Of a DNA stretch of 64,000 bases, positions 55,634-64,000 are shown in pieces (within the stretch, counting starts at the first letter, position 1; each line of letters starts with the position of its first letter). Below the pieces are notes generated by a model that saw only the letters and a program-made list of their open reading frames with translations, did not search any database and was not told the DNA's origin. The stretch comes from Adiantum capillus-veneris. Its lineage: Eukaryota; Streptophyta; Polypodiopsida; Polypodiales; Pteridaceae. The position numbers and the translations under genes are program-made. The stretch lies in assembly GCA_014529385.2 (NCBI GenBank), contig CM043960.1, positions 36,007,396 through 36,071,395 of the forward strand. Reading direction: 5' to 3'.

Positions 55634-56570
55634 TTGTGTGAAAGCATAGAAGCAGGGATCTCCAACAAAGTGGCAAGAGTGTCAACGCACATAACTGAGG
55701 GTGAAATAGTCAGCAAGTCAAACTTTGTAGGTGCTTTATCCAAGCCAACTATGGACAGGTTGAATAGTCAGCATGTCAAGTTGGTAGTAGCCATGTTTTT
55801 TGATGTACAAGCTAGAATTAGGGATGTCAAGAGTGAAATTGAAAGTATTTCCAAGGACATGTAGCAAGCACAAGAGGATATGAAGGTTTATTCAATGGCT
55901 AAAACTTTGTTGTAGTAGTTACAAGATGCACAACAAGAATTTCATACACTTGAGGCTAGTGGCATTGTGCCTGTGGAGAGGCAGATGGAGTTGCAAGGTA
56001 TCATCACTCCAAATACACAAGTTTTAAGTGTTCTTGGTGTTATAGTGAGTTTAGTACAATAAACAAGGATGTTTTTTTAGTGTTACAAGCTATCATCACT
56101 ACTCTTATAAGCTTATCATACTTGAACTTAAATGCTTTTGAACATTTTTTACTCGCTTTATGCTTATTGTTACATCCAAGAGAAACAGCAAAAGATGAAT
56201 ATGCTTTTGGGATGCCTTAAAGAGCATGAGAGTTTTGTTAGGAATGCTCTTTCACATTTGCAACAAGGTAAAGGACCCATGTTCTTTCCAGCACATCCTA
56301 TGCCTAGGGTGTCTCAAGAAGACATAACCATTATATGCAGCCTTATACTACTTGCGGCTTCGGTTACAAGATGAGATGGTTGTGGGTGTTTGCATGCTAC
56401 CATGCAAACACCCTTACCACATATTTTCCTTTTCCACATTGTGTATGTGTAATGATGTTTTCTTGGCAGTGGAATTCAGCCAAGAGATCCCTCATGCTGT
56501 GAAACTGATGTTTGGTGCAAAGACGACGCTCGCTCCAGAAACCTATACAAAAAATATATCCCAATAGGTA
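55634..56570 (+). pseudogene. Coding-like remnants of unknown family
   Basis: Three plus-strand frames look protein-like: 55,634-55,864 (VKLVVAMFFDVQARIRDVKS, then EIESISKDM, possibly coiled), 56,132-56,374 (MNMLLGCLKEHESFVRNALS) and 56,352-56,567, which has a Cys/His cluster (CMLPCKHPYHIF, then CMCNDVF and CKHPY) loosely like a treble-clef or RING-type zinc site. I do not recognise a family and cannot tell whether they are exons of one gene or parts of a transposon. They stop where the TAGCTAT array begins. Confidence 0.3.
56384..56413. other. Perfect 13-bp hairpin
   Basis: GGGTGTTTGCATG, loop CTAC, CATGCAAACACCC. Four further base pairs (TGGT with ACCA) can form outside a small internal loop. 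Its role is unknown. Confidence 0.8.
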
Positions 56571-56639
56571 TATTCCAAATATTGCTAACTTTAATAGTTA
56601 TGTTTTAAGTCATTACTTGTGCTAGTTTTTCCACTAAAA

Positions 56640-58270
56640 ATTGTATGGTAGTGGCCCTTTATTAGGTAGCTACTAGCTACCTACCCAATAACTACTTAAT
56701 AGCTTTGACAAAGCTATTAAAGATCCATTATATACTTACTACATAGAAAATGGATAGGTAGCAGATCAATTAGTTGTCTGGTAGGTAGAAAATATTTTTT
56801 AGCTATAAGATGTAATATAGCTAATTGACAAGAATTGGGGAGGGGATGTGACTAATAGTTATTAGTGTTAGATAGGAGCCTAATAGCTATCTGATAGCTA
56901 TTATTAGTTTTTCAATAGATATTAGCTATTGATAGCTACTAGCTTCTCGACATATGAATACTTGATAAGTTGTTTGCTAGCTATCAAACATCTATTAGCT
57001 AATGATAGTTTTCCAATAGCTACATATACTAGCTTTTAATATATAATGGCTTCTAGCATAATATGTGACAACTATTTCATAGCTACTTGTCAGTAATCAT
57101 ACATCTATTAGCTAGTGATAGTTGTCCATTTTCCGATAGCTGAAATAATAATTATTTATAGAAACTTACTTCTAGGACAAAAATATGATAGTTATTAGAT
57201 AGATAATAGCTAGTAATACCTTTTCAAAAGCTACCATATAGCTATGTACAAACAATTTGGTTCATTAATCATTTTTAATAACTATTAACCAGCTATTAGG
57301 CATCAAATACCTACCAAGACTAGTTATTTATAACAAGATGCTTCGTGGACATAAACATGATAGCTACTTATTAGCAAGTAATACCTTTTTAATATGTACC
57401 ATTTAACTATGTACGTCCAAACAATTTGGTTTCACTGCTAGCATTTTAAACAGCTATGAAAAAGCTATAGATAGATATCATCTATTATAAGCTATTAGAA
57501 AAACATAAGCTGATAGCTTTTGGAGATCTATCAGATAGTAAGATCATAGCTATTAGTAGATTCCCAATAGGTACCATATACCTATCTCTAGACAACTTGC
57601 TTCATTCACATAGGTATTAGGTAAGATATTAGATAGCTTTTAGACAACTATCTAGTCCCTATTAATCATCAAAGATTATCATATATGTCTTAAACACTAT
57701 TTGACAACAATGTGGTAGCTACTTGCCAGCTTTGAGGCAGCTATTAGCTAGGGATAACTATCCAATAGCTACCAAGGCTAGTGTATGATAGCAACTTGCT
57801 TTCAGAACATAAATGTGTTAGCTACTTGATAACTATCAGACAACTATCATGTAGTAATAGCTTTTCAATAGCTCTTATACAGCTATTAGACTCACACATA
57901 TCCATTTCCTAGCTATAGCTATGTAAAAAATTAGCTTTTGGATAGCCATTATTTGATAACTATTAGATAGTAATTGTGTATAAAGGCTATTTGATAGCCT
58001 TTAGATCTGATAGCTATTTTACTGCTATCATCATATAATAGCTATCGATAGCTACTCAAAAGCTATCCTCAAACCCATCCAGTTATCATAAACCTTTCTA
58101 TAGACAATCTCGTTCATTCAAAGTTATCATATTAGCTATCAAATATTATTTAGACAACTTGTGGGATGGTATTGCTATTATATAGCTATCAAAATACTAT
58201 TTGCACGCTACATGGTAGCTATTAATAGCTTATATCAAAAAGAAATCTATATGTAGCCATCTACTAAATT
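56640..58270. repeat. TAGCTAT-rich degenerate array 1
   Basis: About 1.6 kb dominated by TAGCTA, AGCTATT, ATAGCTA and GATAGCTAT words at irregular 10-40 base spacing. The core TAGCTA is palindromic. Longer segments are shared with array 2 in the same orientation, for example CCAATAGCTAC-AAGGCTA and TAGCAACTTGC. Confidence 0.9.
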
Positions 58271-59639
58271 CTATCTCATATGCTTGGATTTGATAGATAC
58301 AATTATGATATGCATGTTTAGTACTTGGGTGCCAAAAGCTATCATTTGCAAAATGATCACTTTTTTTCCTATTGAAACTTCATGTCTACCAAGATCATCT
58401 GATAGTGGGCCAAGCATATCTATTTATAGCCCATTGAAGCGATCAAGTGCATTAGCTATACAGTCAACAGGGTTGTTGCTCTGTACCATTGGCTTTGAAT
58501 GTTGGGGAGGATTCCCAAAGTAGGTCTACTTGTAGCCCATTCGAGATATTGCAGTACCTATAGTGCAAAAATAAAATCCTTGCAATATTTTTGTGGATTG
58601 CTCTACCAATCAAAATGTGGGTCTGATAACATAGGTAAGAAAGATTAGTATGTTGATGGGTTCTTAATGTTGAGAGTTAACAAATATGTGATGCCTACAT
58701 GTTACTGGATGTCTTGGTTGTGCTATTTTTTAGGCTAGTTGATAGTTGTGAAATTCTCTTCACTATATTTGGTAGAATCATTATCCAAGCGGGTAGTGTC
58801 TTTAGTGATAATGGGCTTGCATCTGAGTATTGAGTTATGTGGATAAAGCATGTGCAAAAACCATTGAAGACTTCTTAAAACAGGCAAAGCATGTAAAAAA
58901 CAGTGACACAAAGCAGAGTATGTCTCAGAGGTTTACATGAGGCTCTCAAAGTGCACATGATCTTGAGAATATTGGACATGCTGACATTGTCACTTCATCA
59001 CTTCTAGGTATGCTTTTGGAATAATGGATGAAATGTGGATTGTATACTTCAATTTTCTTAATGTACAATATTTTTTTTGTCTAGTGTATATCTTGAAATG
59101 CCATGTTGCCTATGTGCAGGAATGATTGTCGATGAGTATTGTGGGGACACTTTGCAATACTTTTTTCTACTTGCACGACAAAATAGATCTAATCAAGTGA
59201 AAGCATCCAAGAGGCTCAAGAAATTTTTTGTGTGTGTAGCAATTGCGGAAGAAACATTTGCATGTGTGGAAAGTATGGTGCTAAGAATGGAATTGACATT
59301 GGTAGCAATGATCCTACTCATGAGCACATTGTTTGTGCAATCCATGCTTATGGTGCTAGCATTTCTTCTAAGCACGCTATTCCTACAAGCCCTATCAATT
59401 TGTGGTGATGTTTTGTTCCAAACTTCACTTTTGTAGTTCTATTTATTCAAGGAGACAAAGAGAATTGGTTTGCCAGGTATGTTTAACCTTGTATAATCTT
59501 TTCTTTCAAATGCTTTATTGCGTATCATGAGACAACTTTGATGTATGATATAGGATGTCGTGTATGTGCAATCATTCATAAAGAAATGAGGATGAATTAA
59601 GTATGTTTTTCACCACCCAAATCAAAGCCAAGGGTCAAA
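58271..59639. other. Spacer between TAGCTAT array 1 and the phosphatase pseudogene
   Basis: Near 59,230-59,400 a plus-strand frame reads CSNCGRNICMCGKYGAKNGI and then HEHIVCAIHAYGASIS, a Cys/His-rich piece of unknown origin. The other open frames (58,284-58,523 and 59,077-59,436) show no domain. Confidence 0.35.
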
Positions 59640-60641
59640 AAATTATGCATATTTCATCCATTCTATAGGTGGATAAGGCAAAGGGAGCTCAAGCAGATGT
59701 ATTACAAAAAGTTCACGCATGTATTCCCATCTACTAGTTGTGCATCAGCCTTTCCAAATTGCAACAATCCAAGATGGATGATTGGATCACCCGAAGAATA
59801 TGATTTTACCCCATCTAGCATTGAAGATGATCCTCTCACTTTTACTCTTGATCTAAATGGTCTTCTCATTCACAAAGTGGATCTACAAGAAGAAATTCTC
59901 TTCCCATCTTAGAATCTTGAACATGACCAACTTTTGGTAGAAAAGCCAAGAAGGCTTTACTTCCTTGTGCACCCTGATGCAAGACAATTTTTGATGTGGG
60001 CAAGCACACACTTCAAGCTGTACATATGGAGCTCATGCATAGAATGCAATGTGGTGGTGTGTTTTTGTCTATGTTTTCCAAGTTTGCAAGGTGTGATTAC
60101 ATGATTCATTGCACAAGGTTCATGTGAGGTCTTGAAGGATAGTTTGTTGCATGGAAAAACACCTGTGTTTTTCAAGCACCCATATGATTTTTGGAGTAGA
60201 TATGGGGATGATTTTGGCAAAAATCATACTCTTGGTTGATGATAGCCTATATAAATGTTTCTTAATTCTAGTGCAACTTGTTGCATTGTGTCAAAGTTTG
60301 GCTCACCAAATGATACAAGACGTGCACCATTTCTTACCCACAAGCTATGTCCATGGCTATGGAACTACCTAAAGGCAGAGGATATAATGAAACTTGTTGG
60401 GACAAGAGATGTGTTTGACACATGGAGGAGTGAGAAGATGTTATGGTTCTTATACTCACTGAGCAGTATGGACAAAAAACACCAAATTGTTGTGGTGGTG
60501 TCAGGTTTAGTTGCACAGCAGAAAAGACCTCGTGCGAGAAGGAGAAAGATGACAAAGAAAGGCATGAGCAAGAACGAAAAAATGCATTCAAGGTGGTATG
60601 GAGTAGGCCGATGTACAAACAATTGGGATAGACTCAATTAA
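59640..60641 (+). pseudogene. FCP1-like (NIF-domain) phosphatase pseudogene
   Basis: The FCP1/NIF family consists of HAD-type phosphatases that act, among others, on the RNA polymerase II tail. The plus frame reads FTLDLNGLLIHKV near 59,840 (the HAD motif; plant members often have DxNGLL instead of DxDET). After a TAG near 59,910 come RRLYFLVHPDARQFLMWAST and HFKLYIWSSCIECNV (the R-P-G-x-x-F-L...WSS segment), then a TGA near 60,100, then HGKTPVFFKHPYDFWSRYGD and FGKNHTL, then LVDDSLYKCFL in another frame (the conserved VDDSP), then GSPNDTRRAPFLTHKLCPWL, TRDVFDTWRSEK and a stop at 60,639. Two compensating shifts near 60,236-60,255 and two stops disable it. It lies between TAGCTAT arrays 1 and 2. 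Confidence 0.72.
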
Positions 60642-61019
60642 GCACATTGATGTAGTATTGGCATGAGCTTTTGATGTAGCGGTGGCATGTGATGTAGCAT
60701 TTTGTATTTTAGCCTGTAAGTGAAAGTATTGCAATCCAATATCAAGATGTAATATAAAATTTTGTTGCTCTCACTCTACTAATAGCGACATACTCATGTA
60801 TTATTTTTGTATTGGATATTCATTTCCAAGTAATTTTGTAATTGAAATGGGTTTAAGTTTCATATATTTGGTAGCAAGATCTTTGCAATATTATGAATGG
60901 ACTTTACAAAAGGGCAATTGTTGCTTATTGAGGACTGCTTAAAATTGTGGTATCTGAATATATTGCAATTTGACTATTGTTGGTTAGCATGTACTAACAT
61001 ACCTAGGAATCAATATGTG
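60642..61019. other. Spacer after the phosphatase pseudogene
   Basis: AT-rich. AATATAAAATTTTGTTGC near 60,750 could be a polyadenylation region of the pseudogene; nothing else is seen. Confidence 0.4.
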
Positions 61020-61830
61020 CATAATAGTTATATGAGGTAGTTACTAGGAATTATTGTTAGATAGGACCCTAATAACTATCTGACAGTTATTAGCTACATA
61101 AATACATGATAGCTACTAGACAACTATTAGCTAGTGATTGCATATAAGTATGTAATAGATTTTGGCTAGCTATTAGACAACTATGCTTGTGATAGCTCTC
61201 CAATAGCTACCAATTCTAGCTTTTGATAGCTATTGGCTTCTAGCATATAAATATTTGACAAATATGTGATTGCTACTTGCTCACTTTCAGGTAGCTATTG
61301 CCTAGTGATAGCTATCCAATAGCTACTAAGGCTATTGTTTTATAGCAACTTGCATCAAGCACATAAATATTTGATATGTACTTTACAGCTATAAGGCAAC
61401 TATTAGCTACTAATAGCTTTTCAATAGCTACCATACATATATCTATGTACAAACACTTTGTTCACTCATAGATTTTTCATCATCTATTGGATAGTTATGA
61501 AATAGCTATTAAACCATTGGTTCACACATCTCTATTTCCTAGCTATATTATGAAGCAAAAAAAGATTTGACACCTATTAGATAGCTATTATCTAACAAAA
61601 GCTATTAGATAGGAATCTACTTGCAAAAGATCATATAGCTAAAAGTAGCTTCCTAATACGTATTGTTAATCTATCTATAGACAATCTACTTCATTCATAG
61701 GTATCAAATAAGTTACTAGACATCATTTAGACAACTATTGGGTTGGTATTAGCCATCAAAAGGTACTATTTAGAAATTAAATTACTATATACATGCTACC
61801 TAGTAGCTATTAGCATTAGGTTTGTGTTTG
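61020..61830. repeat. TAGCTAT-rich degenerate array 2
   Basis: The same kind of sequence as array 1 in the same orientation, about 0.8 kb. Shared blocks include TGTTAGATAGGA-CCTAATA, CCAATAGCTACTAAGGCTA, TTCAATAGCTACCATA and CTATAGACAATCT. Confidence 0.9.
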
Positions 61831-62187
61831 AGCCACTTAAGTGGCTTGAGACCTCATTCTACGAAATTGGCTCTAAGACTGACTATTCTTCAAAAAACCA
61901 TGAGCGTATGATATCATTGATGTCCTATCACATAGAGGAATTATTTGTAATTATATGTAGTTATTTATTTCTATTTTTTTCAACTCCCTACATGCCTTGA
62001 GAACAAATCCTTGAAAGGTTTTGATGAGATTTTCTGTGGTTTATGAACATATAAAGAAAGGATGATGATCCCTATTTTTTCTCTTAGAAGATACTTTTGA
62101 AATTACATTTCCATGGCATGCTATTGTATACAGATTTGAAGACCTCAAGAAAGATCATATATAATGTCCTTGCACCTTGCACAAATG

Positions 62188-63810
62188 TCATTGGAATTTT
62201 AAAAAATGGAAGTACATGAAGATTGGATTTTTGCCCACTTGCTTGTAGCAAAAATCATCAACTTGCTTATAATAGAATCCCTTCAGAATGCAGGAGTGTA
62301 CTTCAATTTCATTACGCCAACTACCTACTTCATGTGCTTTGAGTTGCTTCTTTATACTTATGCACTTGATGAGGTAGAACTCCCCACCTTCTTCATTTCC
62401 CTCCTCAGCATTGACAACAAAGTTATCAACTACTTGGATTGCAGCAGTCAAAGCTTCATAATTCCCTTCGTAGGTAGGCTCCTCCAATTCATCATCACTA
62501 TTTTCACCGTCACTTAGAGTGGCCTTATGGAAGCTCCAGCTTGTCACATGTGTTTTGTTACTCCATTTCCTCCACTAATTTTGCATGCATGTTGTATAGT
62601 ATCAAGATAGCCTCCTGTTTGCAATGGAGGAGCCATCTTGTTTTGAATAGCCACGAATAGAATGCATCAAGCATGCATCAGGGACAACTTCACAATCCCA
62701 TCTATTCTCTCAATTTACATCTCTCGGCTTGATCTCGCAAAATAGACGTTCTACAGGCCTACACTTGGTAGGGTAGTGTGCTATGGATCCACGGCAGATA
62801 GGTGTTGACAAAGGAATTGCACAATATTAGTAGCACATTTAGGCCCAAACACATTGCACTTCAATTTTGCATGTGTTAGATCCCTCATCATAACTGCTCC
62901 TGTCCCATCATGTTCTCCCTTTTCCACTTCCAAAGAAGTTCCACACCATGACTTTTCCTATCATTCTAGCATATCTACCAACAAAATAGAAGGGCCTCTT
63001 TGCCTTAAATTGGGATGCCACTCCATCATACCAAACCCAATGTTGGTTGACACATAAGCCTTTGTCCTTCATCCATTAATAATGCAGCATGAAGCAATGT
63101 TGCACAAATAGTGTGTCATGCTGCTTATCATCAAAAATGAAAAAGTGTAAAGTCTTGCTCACCTCATCTTCAACATGGTAGTAGGTAATGTGTACAAAAA
63201 ATGGTGACTTGGGCAAATAACAATGCAGGGGTTGGATTTCATTCTCCTCCTTGAATGAGTAATTTTTAGCAAAGTCCACCATAGATTCAATGACATCATC
63301 TGGGAAATGTGTGATGCACAATTTGAACTATTTAGCCTGCCATTGATAGACAACGTCATGTTTGATGAACTTTTGAAAATGTGTCTTAAACACTTCCAAT
63401 AAATCAATAGAAATCACCTTCTAGCATATGAGTTTCTTTCTTTTATTCTTCTTTCCACCTTTAGAAGTGCTGATTTCCAAATCTTACAAACTTTCATTTT
63501 AATGGTTTTGGCATCTTGTAATAGCTCACATAAACAACATCAAAATTTCTTTACCCCACAATTGGTATAGTTACCCATGTGGAATTTTAGACCATGATAA
63601 GTACAAACAACTTGCTTGGGACACAAAATATAAGTTATAAGCTTTGAAACTCTCTTCATAGTGTGCTTTGTTGTAGAGCATGTTCTTTCTAGAAGTGATG
63701 AATCCCACCATGCATGCACATTTGCACAACCCACCATGCAATTTGAATTCATGAGTACGCATGTGACTGATAGCATCCTTCAAATCTAAAATTTGCACAT
63801 GGTAGATACA
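62188..63810 (-). pseudogene. Transposase-like protein of a multicopy plant family, broken
   Basis: The minus strand, from about 63,800, reads DLKDAISHMRTHEFKLHGGL, FKTHFQKFIKHDVVYQWQAK, VIESMVDFAKNYSFKEENEI with QPLHCY, HDTLFVQHCFMLHY, HWVWYDGVASQFKAKRPFYF, MVWNFFGSGKG and, after a one-base shift near 62,915, EHDGTGAVMRDL; then the C-terminal part at 62,188-62,547 (EFYLIKCISIKKQLKAHEVG, GFYYKQVDDF). From memory of plant genome annotation, this order (VDFAENY..., W-S/Y-DG...QFK, FFxSGxGK...DGxGA) is a repetitive transposase-like family with an RNase H-type fold; conserved Asp residues in VDFA, YDG and HDG could be catalytic. The superfamily name is uncertain. Stops and shifts disable this copy. 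It is bounded by TAGCTAT arrays on both sides. Confidence 0.58.
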
Positions 63811-63969
63811 TTAATATGTTATCTTGTCCTTTAGATTTTGCACAAATTAAGGTTTCTTTTATTTGAAGACAGAAAAATGGATTGTGACATCAAGATTGGC
63901 ATCCTTGCAATGTTGTTAGAGCTCAGCATGTGATCCACAACATAGAAAGTTATCAATGCCAAATAATCA

Positions 63970-64000
63970 TGTAGCCATAATGTAGCTATCGATAGCTCTT
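63970..64000. repeat. Start of a third TAGCTAT array at the window edge
   Basis: TGTAGCTATCGATAGCTCTT closes the window and resembles the words of arrays 1 and 2; its extent is unknown. Confidence 0.55.

Noticed and set aside
56640-58270. Simple satellite or centromeric DNA
   Set aside because: No constant monomer length; word spacing is irregular and longer blocks match array 2, so a plain tandem satellite does not describe it.

Overview
The window looks like nuclear DNA from a land plant with a large, repeat-rich genome. Overall GC is low and very long dinucleotide microsatellites are common. It holds Ty3/gypsy and Ty1/copia LTR elements with plant-type primer sites (tRNA-Asp and initiator tRNA-Met), plant-style LINEs, a tRNA-derived SINE, and decayed fragments of plant host genes: a PLS-type pentatricopeptide repeat gene, a PRP22/DHX8 splicing helicase and an FCP1-like phosphatase. 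The PPR and FCP1-like fragments fit a seed-free vascular plant such as a fern, but this is an inference and no species is claimed. I see no intact host gene.

Layout. 1-2.1 kb: LINE remnant on the minus strand (ORF1-like plus endonuclease). 2.4-3.4 kb: microsatellite cluster. 5.4-6.3 kb: LINE ORF1-type DUF4283/zinc-knuckle pseudogene, followed at 6.4-6.9 kb by a small element with terminal inverted repeats. 8.1-10.5 kb: 3' portion of a gypsy element on the minus strand, from the same family as the complete copy further on. 12.4-13.8 kb: PRP22-like pseudogene. 13.9-15.3 kb: LINE 3' ends. 15.9-16.15 kb: SINE. 17.2-18.7 kb: PPR pseudogene. 19.4-20.3 kb: microsatellites. 20.3-21.5 kb: plus-strand LINE with an ORF1/ORF2 junction and endonuclease. 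23.5 kb: decayed primer-binding site of an old LTR element. 25.1-28.9 kb: a gene-like fragment and several LINE 3' halves.

28.9-42.6 kb is one complete 13.7-kb Ty3/gypsy element on the plus strand, resembling the Athila/Tat branch. It has 599- and 603-bp LTRs, a CAAGG target duplication, a tRNA-Asp-type primer site and a polypurine tract. It encodes gag with four zinc knuckles, a retropepsin-like domain, RT, RNase H, integrase, a second retropepsin-like domain after integrase, a W-x-P-K/R repeat region, and a separate small acidic 3' ORF with its own upstream TATA-like and splice-acceptor-like sequences. It cannot be autonomous as it stands: there are in-frame stops and the RT catalytic pair reads D-N. 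43.4-50.7 kb is an older minus-strand chromovirus with recognisable gag, protease, RT, RNase H, integrase and chromodomain relics. Its gag is split by a very young 2.6-kb Ty1/copia derivative (46,984-49,619) carrying a GC-rich internal block.

50.7-55.6 kb holds little that I can read. 56.6-64 kb contains two long arrays of degenerate TAGCTAT sequence, plus the start of a third at the right edge. Between the arrays lie an FCP1-like phosphatase pseudogene (59.6-60.6 kb) and a minus-strand transposase-like pseudogene (62.2-63.8 kb).

The best candidates for something not routinely described are the accessory 3' architecture of the gypsy element (second retropepsin, three identical purine tracts, conserved spliced-looking 3' ORF), the recently moved copia derivative with its GC-rich cargo, and the TAGCTAT arrays around the captured-looking phosphatase gene and the transposase.
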